A stretch of DNA of 64,000 nucleotides from Brevundimonas sp. (GCF_016463295.1 NZ_JAEMRO010000002.1:1-64000); one strand, 5' to 3'; counted from the stretch's first letter, positions 8,809 to 18,852 are shown. Translations and numbers: made by a program. The notes: a model not told the origin generated them from the letters alone.

Positions 8809-9501
8809 TCACATCACGACCAGCTTGTCGGCGATCTCATTGCGGTTCAGCGGCCGGGGCGGGAAATGTCGGGCCAGCACATCGCCGCACAGGCCGATGG
8901 CCGTCTGGAAGCCATCGACGGGGTCGCCGGCCTTCAGGCCCTGCGCCAGCGCCTGGGCGGCGTCGGCCCAAATCTCGGGCTCGACCTGGCTGTGGATGCC
9001 CTTGTCGGCGATGACCTCGACCTGACGATCGGCCGCGCAGGCGAACAGCAGGACGCCGGTCCGGGCCTCGGTGACGTGCAGGCCGTGGGCCAGGAACTGT
9101 TGCAAGGCGGCCTTGCGCACCCGCGCCTGACGCACCTGACGGGGCGTCACCCAGCGCCGTATGGGCTGGATCGACGTCAGCAGGAAGACGACGATGAAGG
9201 TGGCGGCCTGGATCAGGGCATAGGCCGACAGGTTCTGGGCCACTGCGACGTCGGTGAAGGCCAGATGGCCCGCCTGCCAGGCGTCCGCCAGTCCCGGCAC
9301 CCAGCTGGGGTCCATGCCAAGAGGGATCAGGGCCAGGGGCAGGATCAGGGCCGCAGCTGCGGCCCAACCCAGCGATACGTCGCGATAGGACGAGACCTGT
9401 CGCGCCATGACGCAGAAGATTTCGCCGGACGTGCGCGTCTCGGCCTCCGCGATGGCCGTGGCGATGCGCTCGTAGGTGTCGGGAGCCAGCTTGATCACCA
9501 T
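8809..9501 (-). CDS. TPM-domain membrane protein
   Basis: A 230-residue protein with a TPM domain interrupted by membrane helices. The N-terminus has [19 protein letters not shown], two hydrophobic helices lie at about residues 47-62 and 92-110, and the [21 protein letters not shown] segment resembles the TPM strand/helix core. It is the downstream member of a folD-lemA-TPM-TPM series, and its start overlaps the preceding TPM gene by seven bases. The biochemical role is not known. Association with LemA suggests an envelope function. Confidence 0.75.
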   Translation of the reverse strand: MVIKLAPDTYERIATAIAEAETRTSGEIFCVMARQVSSYRDVSLGWAAAAALILPLALIPLGMDPSWVPGLADAWQAGHLAFTDVAVAQNLSAYALIQAATFIVVFLLTSIQPIRRWVTPRQVRQARVRKAALQQFLAHGLHVTEARTGVLLFACAADRQVEVIADKGIHSQVEPEIWADAAQALAQGLKAGDPVDGFQTAIGLCGDVLARHFPPRPLNRNEIADKLVVM

Positions 9502-10319
9502 CCGCCCGACGCCCCGCCACCACCGAAACTGCCGCCCCCGCCGCTGAATCCGCCGAATCCGCCGCCGAATCCGCCGCTGCTGCGTCCGCGGCTGCTGAGC
9601 GCTTCCGACGCAGCCCAGATCAGGATGGGCGACAGGCCGTTGCCGCCGCGCCGCCGGCGTCCACGCCCTGCACTGCTGATGAGAGCGAGTACGAGAAAGG
9701 CGAAGACTAGGGCGACGATGATCGCGACCGCAATGGGTAGCCGCGCCTCGGGTCGATCCGCAGCCTCGGCGATCGCGCGCGCCTCGGTCGGGTCCAGACG
9801 CAGCTGGTCGTCGATGGCGTCGACGCCCTGGGTGATGCCGCGCTCATAGTAGCCCTGGCGGAACGACGGCAGGATGGCGTTCTGGATGATCAGGGCCGAC
9901 ATGGCGTCGGTCAGGACGGGTTCGAGGCCATAGCCGACCTCGATGCGGACCTTCTTCTCGTCCGGCGCGATCAGCAGCAGGACGCCGTTGTCCTTGTCCT
10001 CACGGCCGATGCCCCAGGCGCGACCCAGTTGATAGCCGTAGTCCTCGATCTCGTGGCCCTGAAGGCTGGGAACGGTAACGACGACGACCTGATCGGTGGT
10101 GTCGCGCTCCAACGCCTCCAGCTTCGCCGTGATTTCCTGCTCCTTGGCGGGCGACAGCAGGCGTGCGCCATCGACGACGCGGCCATCCAGCGGTGGAAAG
10201 GTCAGCGGTGCCTGCGCCAGTGCAGGCGTCAGGCCGGCGAGGCACAGCAGGCCAGCAACGGCCAGCGGACGACACCATCGCAATGAAGCCAGAGCCTTGG
10301 ACACGGAGGTGGCGATCAC
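9495..10319 (-). CDS. Secreted TPM-domain protein (YgcG-like)
   Basis: A 274-residue protein with a signal peptide (hydrophobic [16 protein letters not shown], cleavage near ALAQA), a TPM domain ([44 protein letters not shown]), one membrane helix at about residues 200-220, and a glycine/serine-rich C-terminal tail with repeated GGG motifs. The GTG start at 10319 overlaps the lemA stop as GTGA, which decided the start over the much longer frame that merely shadows lemA. The topology is a periplasmic domain with a membrane anchor. Confidence 0.85.
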   Translation of the reverse strand: MIATSVSKALASLRWCRPLAVAGLLCLAGLTPALAQAPLTFPPLDGRVVDGARLLSPAKEQEITAKLEALERDTTDQVVVVTVPSLQGHEIEDYGYQLGRAWGIGREDKDNGVLLLIAPDEKKVRIEVGYGLEPVLTDAMSALIIQNAILPSFRQGYYERGITQGVDAIDDQLRLDPTEARAIAEAADRPEARLPIAVAIIVALVFAFLVLALISSAGRGRRRRGGNGLSPILIWAASEALSSRGRSSGGFGGGFGGFSGGGGSFGGGGASGGW

Positions 10320-10996
10320 TGGGCGGGCGGGGCCGAGCCGGGCGTGGTCGCGGGAGCGGAGCCGCCGGGCGGTGCCGCGCCGGCAGGGTTCAGGGCATCG
10401 AAGTTGACGGTGGGGGCCGTCTGGGCGGCTTCGGTGGCGGTGAAGGGCTGCATGGGCTGGGAGCCGCCATGGACCGTCTTGGCCCAGATCACCGTCGGGA
10501 AGGTCCGCAGGGTGGTGTTGTAGTCCTGAACCGCCGCATTGTAGTCGCCGCGCGCGACGTTGATGCGGTTCTCGGTGCCCTCGAGCTGGCTCTGCAGCAC
10601 CAGGAAGTTCTGGTTGGACTGAAGCTGGGGATAGGCCTCGACCACCAGCAGCAGGCGCGACAGGGCCTGTGACAGCTGACCGTGGGCGGCCTGGAACTGC
10701 TGGAAGGCGGCGGGGTCGCTGAGGGTATCGGGGCTGACCGTCACGCCGGTGGCGCGGGCGCGGGCCTCGATCACCTGGGTCAGGGTGGTGCGTTCCTGAA
10801 TGGCTGCACCTTGCACCGTGGCGACCAGATTGGGAACCAGGTCGGCGCGGCGCTGATAGGCGGACTGGACGTCGGCCCAGGCGCGCTTGGCATTCTCTTC
10901 CTTGGTCGGGATGGCGTTGATCCCGCAACCGGCTGCGGCGGGGGCCAGGGCGACGACGGCGGCGAGGGCCACCAGGCGAGGATGAGGGCGGATCAT
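10316..10996 (-). CDS. lemA: LemA family lipoprotein
   Basis: A 226-residue LemA protein. The first residues form a lipoprotein signal with a lipobox at AAAGC. The core shows YQRRADLVPNLVATVQGAA, an ARA-rich helix region, LLVVEAYPQLQSNQNFLVLQSQLEGTENRINVARGDYN (helical bundle) and FPTVIWAK, all family landmarks. The C-terminus is a proline/alanine-rich tail. It is translationally coupled to the following TPM gene. The function in bacteria is poorly known. Co-occurrence with TPM proteins is common. Confidence 0.9.
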   Translation of the reverse strand: MIRPHPRLVALAAVVALAPAAAGCGINAIPTKEENAKRAWADVQSAYQRRADLVPNLVATVQGAAIQERTTLTQVIEARARATGVTVSPDTLSDPAAFQQFQAAHGQLSQALSRLLLVVEAYPQLQSNQNFLVLQSQLEGTENRINVARGDYNAAVQDYNTTLRTFPTVIWAKTVHGGSQPMQPFTATEAAQTAPTVNFDALNPAGAAPPGGSAPATTPGSAPPAQ

Positions 10997-11048
10997 CGAT
11001 GTCTCCGGGCAAGCGATGCGCCGACTATCGACACTCGCGTCACGGCGA

Positions 11049-11972
11049 TCAAGCGCTCAGATCATCCGGTGTGACGCCCGCGCTCCGGCAGGCGGCGGTA
11101 TAGGTATTGGCCAGCAGGCAGGCGATGGTCATGGGGCCCACGCCGCCGGGCACGGGGGTGATCCGGCCCGCGACCGTGACGGCCTCATCGAAGGCGACGT
11201 CGCCGACGACGCGGGTCTTGCCCAGGGCCGCCTTGTCCGGATCGCGCGAGGGGACGCGGTTGATGCCGACGTCGATGACGGTGGCACCGGGCTTGACCCA
11301 GTCGCCCTTGATCATCTCCGGACGACCGACAGCGGCCACCAGGATGTCGGCTGTGCGGCACAGGGCGGGCAGGTCGCGGGTGCGCGAATGGGCGATGGTG
11401 ACGGTGCAGCTTTCGCCCAGCAGGAGTTGCGCCATCGGCTTGCCGACGATGTTGGAGCGGCCGACGATGACGGCGTTCAGACCCGACAGATCGCCCAACT
11501 CCGCCTTCAGCAGCATCAGGCATCCCAGCGGCGTGCACGGCACCAGACCCGGCAGTCCGACGGCCAGCCGCCCGGCATTGACGACGTGAAAGCCATCGAC
11601 GTCCTTGTCTGGATCGATGGCTCCCAGCACGGCGGCGCTGTCGATATGGGCGGGCAGGGGCAGCTGGACCAGAATGCCATGGATGCCGGGGTCGGCGTTC
11701 AGCGTGGCAATCAGGGCCAGCAGCTCATGCTGACCGGTGGTCTCGGACATCCGATGCGTTTCGGAGCGCATGCCAGCGCGCAGGGTCGTCTCGCCCTTGT
11801 TGCGGACGTAGATCTGGCTGGCCGGGTCGTCGCCCACGATGACGACGGCCAGGCCGGGCTTGGTGGCGTGGGCAGCCTCCAATCGGGCCGAGGCGGCGGC
11901 GACGCGCTCCACCAGGCCGGCGGCGAAGGCCTTGCCGTCGATCAGGGAGGCGCGAGCGGGTTCGGCCGTCAT
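11049..11972 (-). CDS. folD: Bifunctional methylenetetrahydrofolate dehydrogenase/cyclohydrolase
   Basis: A 307-residue FolD interconverting 5,10-methylene-THF and 10-formyl-THF with NADP. Family motifs are [15 protein letters not shown] with the catalytic Tyr/Lys, [10 protein letters not shown], the Rossmann segment [14 protein letters not shown] and [10 protein letters not shown] near the C-terminus. The start at 11972 gives [16 protein letters not shown]. It lies 52 bases upstream of lemA on the same strand and may share its transcript. The 96 bases up to the PPC gene form a divergent promoter region. Confidence 0.96.
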   Translation of the reverse strand: MTAEPARASLIDGKAFAAGLVERVAAASARLEAAHATKPGLAVVIVGDDPASQIYVRNKGETTLRAGMRSETHRMSETTGQHELLALIATLNADPGIHGILVQLPLPAHIDSAAVLGAIDPDKDVDGFHVVNAGRLAVGLPGLVPCTPLGCLMLLKAELGDLSGLNAVIVGRSNIVGKPMAQLLLGESCTVTIAHSRTRDLPALCRTADILVAAVGRPEMIKGDWVKPGATVIDVGINRVPSRDPDKAALGKTRVVGDVAFDEAVTVAGRITPVPGGVGPMTIACLLANTYTAACRSAGVTPDDLSA

Positions 11973-12068
11973 GGTTTCGGCTCCGGAGTCAGGAATCGTG
12001 CGGTGCCAGCGATTTACAGACAGGCCGGTTCGGCGTCTATGATCGGCGCGACTTCACGAGGGATTTGC

Positions 12069-13910
12069 ATGCGCCGTCAGACCATTCTCGCCGCCGTCAG
12101 CGCTCTGGCGCTGTTCAGCGCAGTTCCGGCCCTGGCGCAATCGGCGGACGCGCCGCCGGTCGCGACGCTGGACGTCGGCAGCGAGGTCCAGGGGGCCCTG
12201 ACCGCCGACGATGCCGTGGGGGTCGAGGACGACTATCGCTACGATGTCTATCGCTTCCGGGCGACGGCGGGCCAGCGGTTGGAGTTCACCCTGCGGGCCG
12301 AGGCCTTCGACGCCTATCTGGCGGTCTATGAGGACGGTCTGGACGAGGCGCTGGCGACTGACGACGACGGCCTGGGCGACGGTACGGATGCGCGACTGCG
12401 GTTCACGGCGCCGAAGGATGGCGACTATCTGCTGCATGCCCGCACGCTGTCCGGGCTGGAGGGGGGCGACTACACCCTGACGCTGACGGAGCGACCCCCG
12501 GCTGCGCCGGTGCCGGAGCCGGGCACGATCGCGCTGGGCCAGACGCGGGATGGCACCCTGGCCGATGACGATGCGGAAACGGATGAGGGCGGGCACTATG
12601 ACGCCTATGTCTTTACCGCCGAGGCGGGTCAGCGGTTCACCTTCGATCTGGTCTCGGACGCCTTCGACCCCGTGGTCCGGGTGGGACGGATGGAAGGCGA
12701 GGTCTTCACCGAACTGGCCATGAACGACGACGGGCCGGACATTGAGCTGAATTCCCGGCTGATCTTTACGGCTCCGGAGGCAGGCTCCTATGTCGTGCGG
12801 GCGACTTCGCTGTCCGACAGTGGTGCAGGCGACTACAAGCTCAGCCTGTCCGAGGGGCCGGCCCCCATCGCGGCGACCGCCATTGCCATTGGCGACACGG
12901 TCGAGGGCGAACTGAGCGAGAGCGACGGGCGCAGTGCCGACGGCTATGCCGCCGACCGCTATCGGTTCGAGGGCCGCGAAGGACAGCGGATCCGCATCGA
13001 CATGACGGCGTCGGATTTCGACAGTTATCTGGAATTGTTCGACGATGCCGAGACCAGCCTGGCCAGCGACGACGACGGCGGTCCGGAAGGCTTGAACGCC
13101 CGGATCAACTTCACCCTTCCGAGGACAGGTTCCTATTTAATCCAGGCGCGCGGTTTCTCTGACGCGACGGGTGACTACACCCTGAAGCTCTCCGAGATCG
13201 AGCCGGACCGGCCGCCCCAGCCGCTGGCCTTCGGGGCCACGGTCCAGGGCGAGATCGGCGAAACCGACAATGAGGACGGCGACGGTCGTCACTTCGAGGC
13301 CTACAGCTTCACCGCTAGCGAGGGCCAGCGCATCCGCGCGATCATGCGCTCGGGCGATTTCGACACCTATCTGCAGATTGGCAAGGCGGAGGGTGACTTC
13401 GCCATGCTGGGGTCCGATGACGACGGCCTGAGCGAGGGCACCGATTCGCGTTTGGACTTCGCCATACCGGAGGACGGCACCTACGTCGTGCGGGCCTCGC
13501 CACTGGGTTCGGAAGGAAAGGGGCTGTACTCGCTGGAGCTGATCGACCGGGGCCCGCAGCCCAAGCCGGGCAGCCTGCTGGTCGGCTCGACCGCGCGCGG
13601 CACCCTGACCGAGACCGACGCCACCGCTGCCGACAACAGCTTCTACGACGCCTATCGCGTGACGCTGAAGGAGGACGAGGAACTGGTCCTGACCATGGTC
13701 TCCAACGAGTTCGACAGCGTCGTCTTCGTCGGGCGCGATCAGGAGGACGGCGAGTTCGAGGTCCTGGGGTCGGACGACGACAGTCTGTCGGACACCCATG
13801 CCAAGCTGGAATGGAAGGCTCCCGCGGACGGCACCTATGAAATCCGCGCCGGGTCGTTCGCCCAGGGCCAGACCGGCAGCTATGCCCTGACGGTCGAGAA
13901 GAAGCCCTGA
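12069..13910 (+). CDS. Secreted protein of five PPC-like repeats
   Basis: A 613-residue secreted protein: signal peptide with cleavage after VPALAQS, then five repeats of about 115 residues resembling bacterial pre-peptidase C-terminal (PPC) domains. Each repeat opens with a strand like IALGQTRDGTL and carries YDAYVFTAEAGQRF, FD.YL, a D/N-rich loop (DDDG...R), and an F.AP..G.Y..RA strand. The repeats start near residues 35, 155, 270, 385 and 505. No peptidase or other catalytic domain is attached. ATG 12069 was chosen because upstream sequence in this frame is antisense to folD. It probably binds ligands or carbohydrate at the surface or in the periplasm, which is inference. Confidence 0.85.
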   Translation: MRRQTILAAVSALALFSAVPALAQSADAPPVATLDVGSEVQGALTADDAVGVEDDYRYDVYRFRATAGQRLEFTLRAEAFDAYLAVYEDGLDEALATDDDGLGDGTDARLRFTAPKDGDYLLHARTLSGLEGGDYTLTLTERPPAAPVPEPGTIALGQTRDGTLADDDAETDEGGHYDAYVFTAEAGQRFTFDLVSDAFDPVVRVGRMEGEVFTELAMNDDGPDIELNSRLIFTAPEAGSYVVRATSLSDSGAGDYKLSLSEGPAPIAATAIAIGDTVEGELSESDGRSADGYAADRYRFEGREGQRIRIDMTASDFDSYLELFDDAETSLASDDDGGPEGLNARINFTLPRTGSYLIQARGFSDATGDYTLKLSEIEPDRPPQPLAFGATVQGEIGETDNEDGDGRHFEAYSFTASEGQRIRAIMRSGDFDTYLQIGKAEGDFAMLGSDDDGLSEGTDSRLDFAIPEDGTYVVRASPLGSEGKGLYSLELIDRGPQPKPGSLLVGSTARGTLTETDATAADNSFYDAYRVTLKEDEELVLTMVSNEFDSVVFVGRDQEDGEFEVLGSDDDSLSDTHAKLEWKAPADGTYEIRAGSFAQGQTGSYALTVEKKP

Positions 13911-13947
13911 CGCTTTATCGCCCCGCATGACGTGCTAGAGCGACTGG

Positions 13948-15120
13948 ATGGGTGATGCCGCCGATGACTATGATCTGATCCTGGTCGGCGGCGGCCTGGC
14001 GGCGGGGATGATCGCCTGGCGGCTGGCGCTGGACCGGCCGGACCTGCGCGTCGCCGTCATCGAGCGGGACGGCCGGATCGGGGGCAACCACACCTGGTCC
14101 TTTTTCGACAGCGATCTGGACGACGAAGACCGCGCCTGGCTGGCCCCCGCCGTGGCGCACCGCTGGTCTGAAGGGCATGAGGTCTATTTTCCAGCGCGGT
14201 CGCGCGTGCTGGAGACGCCGTACAACAGCATGACGTCCGAGCGGCTGCATGAGGCCCTTGCTCCGCTGCTGGCGGAGCGGCTGATCGCCGGGGAGGCGGT
14301 GGTGGTCGAAACGACGGGGGTGACGCTGTCGGACCAGAGGCGACTGACGGCGCGAGGCGTCATCGATGCGCGCGGGCCCAGGCCGACGCGGTCGCTGGAC
14401 CTGGGCTGGCAGAATTTCGTCGGGCGGACGGTGCGCCTGACCAAGCCCCACGACCTGACCCGCCCGACGATCATGGATGCGACCGTGCGCCAGTACGGAG
14501 CCTATCGCTTCGTCTATCTGCTGCCGTTCGACGACCGGACGGTGATGATAGAGGATACCTATTATGCCGATACGCCGACGCTGGATCGTGCGGCGCTGAA
14601 CGGGCGGATCGACGCCTATATCCGCTCGCGCGGCTGGACCGTCGAGGCGGTGGTGGGTGAGGAGGAGGGCGTCCTGCCGATCGCCCTGGACGGCGATATT
14701 GACGCCTTCTGGGCCGAGGAGCCGAGCGTGGCGCGGGCCGGGCTGTGGGCCGGGCTGTTCCATCCCGTCACCGGCTATTCCCTGCCGGACGCGGTCAGGC
14801 TGGCGAGAAAGGTCGCGGCCAGCGATGATCTGAGTTCCGAAGGGCTGCGTCGGCTGACGGAAGCGCACTCGAAAGCGACCTGGGCGGATCGCACTTTCTA
14901 TCGCTTGCTGAATCGCATGCTGTTCCGCGCCGCGGAGCCCGAACAGAGGTGGCGCGTTTTCCAGCGCTTCTATGGCCTGCCCGAAAGCCTCGTGCGGCGC
15001 TTCTACGCAGGGCACAACACCACGCTCGACAAGCTGCGCCTGCTTGCGGGAAAACCGCCTGTCCCCGTGGGCAAGGCGTTGCAGCAGCTTCGCGAGTCGG
15101 GGCAGGGATCACGACCATGA
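13948..15120 (+). CDS. crtY: Lycopene beta-cyclase
   Basis: A 390-residue CrtY-type cyclase forming the beta-ionone rings of beta-carotene from lycopene. It has the dinucleotide-binding DLILVGGGLAAGMIAWRL at the N-terminus, the characteristic NHTWSFFDSDL near residue 48, FVGRTVRLTKPHDL in the middle, and the PVTGYSLPDAVRLA segment near residue 275. The length is normal. It heads the crtYIB operon, and its stop overlaps crtI as ATGA. Confidence 0.95.
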   Translation: MGDAADDYDLILVGGGLAAGMIAWRLALDRPDLRVAVIERDGRIGGNHTWSFFDSDLDDEDRAWLAPAVAHRWSEGHEVYFPARSRVLETPYNSMTSERLHEALAPLLAERLIAGEAVVVETTGVTLSDQRRLTARGVIDARGPRPTRSLDLGWQNFVGRTVRLTKPHDLTRPTIMDATVRQYGAYRFVYLLPFDDRTVMIEDTYYADTPTLDRAALNGRIDAYIRSRGWTVEAVVGEEEGVLPIALDGDIDAFWAEEPSVARAGLWAGLFHPVTGYSLPDAVRLARKVAASDDLSSEGLRRLTEAHSKATWADRTFYRLLNRMLFRAAEPEQRWRVFQRFYGLPESLVRRFYAGHNTTLDKLRLLAGKPPVPVGKALQQLRESGQGSRP

Positions 15121-16619
15121 GAGATCAAGTCGCACGTCGGGCCGTTGTGATCGGAGCCGGTTTCGGCGGCATCGCCCTGGCCATCCGCTTGCAGCGCGCG
15201 GGCATCCAGACGACCCTGGTCGAAAAGCGCGACAAGCCGGGCGGCCGGGCCTACGTCTGGAAGGAAAAGGGCTTCACGTTCGACGCAGGTCCGACCGTGA
15301 TCACCGATCCGGACTGCCTGAAGGAACTGTTCGAGGGCACGGGGTCGGAGCTGAAGGACTATGTCGATCTGATGCCGGTCGACCCCTTCTATCGGCTGTG
15401 TTGGGAGGACGGGAAATCCTTCGATTACAATGACGACCAGGCGGCCATGGAGCGTCAGATCGGGGCGTTCAATCCCAAGGACGTCGAGGGCTACAACAGG
15501 TTCCACCAGTATTCCGAGGAACTGTACCAGGAAGGCTATATCAAGCTGGGTGCCGTGCCATTCCAGTCCTTCTGGTCCATGATCAAGGCGGCCCCGGAGC
15601 TGGCGCGGCTGGAGAGCTGGAACAGCGTCCATGCGATGGTGGCGCGCTATATCGAGGACCCGCATCTGCGCCAGGCCTTCAGCTTTCACACGCTGCTGGT
15701 CGGGGGCGATCCCTTCAAGACGTCAAGCGTCTATGCCCTTATCCATGCGCTGGAGCGACGCGGCGGGGTCTGGTTCGCGCGGGGCGGCACGGGAGCGCTG
15801 ATCGCCGGGCTGGTGAAGTTCTTCCAGGACCTGGGCGGCGACTTCCGCCTGAATGCGCCGGTCGAGCGCATCGAGATGCTGGGCGACCGCGCCACCGGCG
15901 TGCGGCTGGAAGGCGGCGAGGTCATTCCTGCCGACATGGTCGCGTCCAATGCCGATGTCGTGCACACCTACGACAAGATGCTGGGCCATACGCCGCGCGG
16001 CAAAGCCAAGGCGAAGTCGCTGAAGTCCAAGCGGTTTTCGATGTCGCTGTTCGTGCTGCACTTCGGCCTGAAGACGCCGCAGCCGCAGCTGGCGCATCAC
16101 ACCATCTGCTTCGGGGCGCGCTACCGCGAGCTGATCAGCGAAATCTTCGCCGGGCCGAAACTGCCGGAGGACTTTTCCCTGTATCTGCACGCGCCTTGCG
16201 CGACCGATACGTCGATGGCGCCGGAGGGCATGAGCAGCCACTATGTCCTGTCGCCCGTGCCGCATCTGGGCGCCGCCGACATCGACTGGTCGGTCAAGGG
16301 GCCGGAGTATCGCGAGAAGATCATCGACTATCTGGAAGAGCGCTACATCCCAAACCTGCGGCGCGATCTGGTGACGACGCGCATCTATACGCCCGGCGAT
16401 TTCAAGGAGGACCTGCACGCCCATCTGGGTTCGGCCTTCTCGCTGGAGCCGATCCTGACGCAGAGCGCCTGGTTCCGGACGCACAACCGCGATGACAAGG
16501 TGCCGAATCTGTATGTCGTCGGGGCCGGCACTCATCCGGGCGCAGGTATCCCCGGCGTGGTCGGCTCGGCCAAGGCGACGGCGGGCCTGATGCTGGAGGA
16601 TGCGAAAGCCATCGCATGA
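15117..16619 (+). CDS. crtI: Phytoene desaturase
   Basis: A 500-residue FAD-dependent desaturase converting phytoene to lycopene by four desaturations. The FAD-binding fold is RAVVIGAGFGGIALAIRLQ near residues 7-26, followed by the E-x-R-xx-GGRA motif and FDAGPTVITDP. The C-terminal bacterial-type desaturase signature is GAGTHPGAGIPGVVGSAKAT. ATG 15117 overlaps the crtY stop. A longer frame starting in crtY was rejected. The gene also overlaps crtB as ATGA, so crtYIB are co-translated. Confidence 0.97.
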   Translation: MRDQVARRAVVIGAGFGGIALAIRLQRAGIQTTLVEKRDKPGGRAYVWKEKGFTFDAGPTVITDPDCLKELFEGTGSELKDYVDLMPVDPFYRLCWEDGKSFDYNDDQAAMERQIGAFNPKDVEGYNRFHQYSEELYQEGYIKLGAVPFQSFWSMIKAAPELARLESWNSVHAMVARYIEDPHLRQAFSFHTLLVGGDPFKTSSVYALIHALERRGGVWFARGGTGALIAGLVKFFQDLGGDFRLNAPVERIEMLGDRATGVRLEGGEVIPADMVASNADVVHTYDKMLGHTPRGKAKAKSLKSKRFSMSLFVLHFGLKTPQPQLAHHTICFGARYRELISEIFAGPKLPEDFSLYLHAPCATDTSMAPEGMSSHYVLSPVPHLGAADIDWSVKGPEYREKIIDYLEERYIPNLRRDLVTTRIYTPGDFKEDLHAHLGSAFSLEPILTQSAWFRTHNRDDKVPNLYVVGAGTHPGAGIPGVVGSAKATAGLMLEDAKAIA

Positions 16620-17554
16620 CCGACGCCGTCCTCGCCGCCTCCAAGGCCTCGATCGTCAAGGGGTCCAAGAGCTTCCGCTCCGCCTCGCGGCTGTTCGAGC
16701 CGGAGGTGCGCGAGGACGCGTGGCTGCTTTATGCCTGGTGCCGGGCCTGCGACGACGAAATCGACGGTCAGGACCATGGCTTTGGCCACGAGGAGCTGAC
16801 GGTCGATGAGCAGAAGCGGCGGCTGGAGCGGCTGTACGACATGACGCGCCGCGCCATGACGGGCGAACCGATGTCGGACCCGACCTTTGCGGCCTTTCAG
16901 CGGGTGGCCCTGCGCCATCGCCTGCCGGAGCGCTGGGCCATCGACATGATCGACGGCTTCCGCATGGATGTGGAGCATCACGACTATCGCACCATGGACG
17001 ACGTCATGGCCTATTGCTGGCATGTCGCGGGGGTCGTGGGCGTGATGATGGCGCGGGTCATGGGAGTGACCGATGCCGAGGTTCTGCGCCGGGCCCAGGA
17101 TCTGGGGTTGGCGTTCCAGCTGACCAACATCTCGCGCGACGTGATCGAGGACGCGCAAGGCGGGCGGGTCTATCTTCCCGCTGCCTGGCTGAGAGAGGCG
17201 GGGGTCGAGCCGACGCCCGAGGCTGTGGCCAAACCGGCCAACCGGGACGCGGTCCACGCCGTCACCCGCCGCCTGCTGGAGGCGGCCGAGCCCTATTACG
17301 ACAGCGCGCGTGACGGGCTGCGGGGACTGCCGTTCCGCTCGTCGATGGCGATCGCGGCGGCGCGCGGGGTCTATCGCGAGATTGGTCGCAAGGTGGCGCG
17401 CGGCGGGCCGGGCGTCTGGAAGCAGCGGGTGTCGGTCGGCCGGGCCATGAAGCTGTGGCTGTTCGGGCGAGGCGCGCTTATCGCGATCTGGACCCAGGTG
17501 CTGGATCGTGGAAAGGCCCCGCCGCCGCGGCCGGCCCTGTGGACGCGAGTCTGA
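16616..17554 (+). CDS. crtB: Phytoene synthase
   Basis: A 312-residue squalene/phytoene synthase family protein joining two geranylgeranyl diphosphates to phytoene. Both Asp-rich metal-binding motifs are present, DDEID near residue 45 and NISRDVIEDAQGGRVYLP near residue 175. The start ATG 16616 overlaps the crtI stop. Its last 77 bases overlap the 3' end of crtW on the opposite strand. A dedicated GGPP synthase (crtE) is not present nearby, so substrate must come from a gene elsewhere. Confidence 0.96.
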   Translation: MTDAVLAASKASIVKGSKSFRSASRLFEPEVREDAWLLYAWCRACDDEIDGQDHGFGHEELTVDEQKRRLERLYDMTRRAMTGEPMSDPTFAAFQRVALRHRLPERWAIDMIDGFRMDVEHHDYRTMDDVMAYCWHVAGVVGVMMARVMGVTDAEVLRRAQDLGLAFQLTNISRDVIEDAQGGRVYLPAAWLREAGVEPTPEAVAKPANRDAVHAVTRRLLEAAEPYYDSARDGLRGLPFRSSMAIAAARGVYREIGRKVARGGPGVWKQRVSVGRAMKLWLFGRGALIAIWTQVLDRGKAPPPRPALWTRV

Positions 17555-18290
17555 GCGCTTCACGCCGCGCCTCGGGCAGTCGCCACCAGGGGGTGTTCGG
17601 CGACAGATGATGCTCGTGATGCATGCCGAAATGGAAGCAGGTCAGCAGCGAGGCCAGCCACGGCATGGGCACTGTCCGGGCGTTGTGGTGATCGGCGAAA
17701 GCCGCGCCTGACGCCTCATGCCGATGCGGCAGCCATGTGCCGAAGACGAAGAGCTGCAAGGCGCTGAGGATGGCGGGCAGGCCCCAGAACAGGGCGACGT
17801 TCAGGGGCGAGGCCCCGAACGCGAACAGATAGGCGATGAGAACCACCGTCACGATGCCGAACTCGCGCCAGCCGAAATAGCGGGTGAAAAAGCGATAGAA
17901 CCAGGGTCCGAAACGCATGGGTTCCCCGGCATGGAAGTCGGGATCGTCGGCGCTGCCCGGACTGCGGTGATGCTGGTGATGGCAGACGTTCAGGCGGCGG
18001 AACGAGAAGGCGGCATAGGCCCCGACGCAGACCTGGCCGATGGCGGCGTTCAGCCGGGGGCGACCGGGGGCCAGCGAGCCATGCATGGCATCATGGGCGA
18101 CGATGAACATGCCGGCGCCCAGCCAGCTCTGGGTCAGGATCAGCAGCGGCACGGCGACGATCGCCGGCCAGGTCAGGGGCTGAAAGAAGATACCCCAGAC
18201 GTGCAGGGCGACCCAGCCGCAGACGATCAGTCCGGCCAGCGAAAGCCCGATTGCCGTTTGCCGGGCTCTGGGAATGGAGGGCAGGATCAC
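17478..18290 (-). CDS. crtW: Beta-carotene 4-ketolase
   Basis: A 270-residue membrane di-iron ketolase adding keto groups at C4/C4' toward canthaxanthin and astaxanthin. The His-box motifs HDAMHGSLAPGRPR, HHQHHRSPG and HHEHHLSP match CrtW of Brevundimonas and relatives. About four membrane helices are visible. The GTG at 18290 overlaps the crtZ stop (GTGA), which fixed the start. The protein continues about 31 residues beyond the usual end near PWWRL. That tail is encoded almost entirely in sequence antisense to crtB and looks non-conserved. Confidence 0.94.
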   Translation of the reverse strand: MILPSIPRARQTAIGLSLAGLIVCGWVALHVWGIFFQPLTWPAIVAVPLLILTQSWLGAGMFIVAHDAMHGSLAPGRPRLNAAIGQVCVGAYAAFSFRRLNVCHHQHHRSPGSADDPDFHAGEPMRFGPWFYRFFTRYFGWREFGIVTVVLIAYLFAFGASPLNVALFWGLPAILSALQLFVFGTWLPHRHEASGAAFADHHNARTVPMPWLASLLTCFHFGMHHEHHLSPNTPWWRLPEARREALRLASTGPAAAAGPFHDPAPGSRSR

Positions 18291-18787
18291 TCGGCCGGCA
18301 AGTCGGCCGCACGCGCGGCGCGACGGGCCTTCAGGATGGCGCTGAGGCGATGCGGGTCGGGCGCGAAGACGAAGCCGAAGGAAACGGCCCCCTCGCGGGT
18401 CTGGACCGCATGATGCAGCTTGTGCGCCTGGACCAGGCGGCGGGCGTAGCCATTCTTCGGCATCCAGTGAAACGGCCAGCGCTGATGCACCAGGCCGTCG
18501 TGCACGAAGGCATAGATGACACCGTAAAGGGTCACGCCCAGCGCGATGGCGCGGACCCACCACAGGCCGGTCAGCCAGGCGAGGACGAACAGGCCGGTCC
18601 CAACCAGAGCTCCGACCACACCGTACAGGTCATTGACCTCGAAGGCCTTGTCGTGCGGCTCATGATGGTCGCGATGCCAGCCCCAGCCCAGCGGCCCATG
18701 CATGATGTAGCGATGCGTCCACCAGGCCACGCCCTCCATGGCGAAGAAGACGGCCAGCGTCAGAAGGGTGAACCAGACAGGGATCAT
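18287..18787 (-). CDS. crtZ: Beta-carotene 3-hydroxylase
   Basis: A 166-residue membrane hydroxylase of the CrtZ type, adding 3-hydroxyl groups to beta-ionone rings. Histidine clusters [27 protein letters not shown] and HKLHH form the di-iron site. Hydrophobic helices lie at residues 3-22 and 52-96. With CrtW it would give astaxanthin-type xanthophylls. It is divergent from idi with 65 bases between starts and is translationally coupled to crtW. Confidence 0.95.
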   Translation of the reverse strand: MIPVWFTLLTLAVFFAMEGVAWWTHRYIMHGPLGWGWHRDHHEPHDKAFEVNDLYGVVGALVGTGLFVLAWLTGLWWVRAIALGVTLYGVIYAFVHDGLVHQRWPFHWMPKNGYARRLVQAHKLHHAVQTREGAVSFGFVFAPDPHRLSAILKARRAARAADLPAE

Positions 18788-18852
18788 GGCGAGACACTAC
18801 GCCCGCTCGGTTTCGGTTCCAACAGCGACCGCTCGTCGCTAGGGTTCATATT

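Noticed and set aside
10320-11012. Long N-terminal extension of the TPM protein through lemA
   Set aside because: It is a shadow frame of lemA. The GTG at 10319 overlapping the lemA stop begins a clear signal peptide.
11016-12068. Upstream extension of the PPC-repeat protein
   Set aside because: It is antisense to folD, and the signal peptide begins at 12069.
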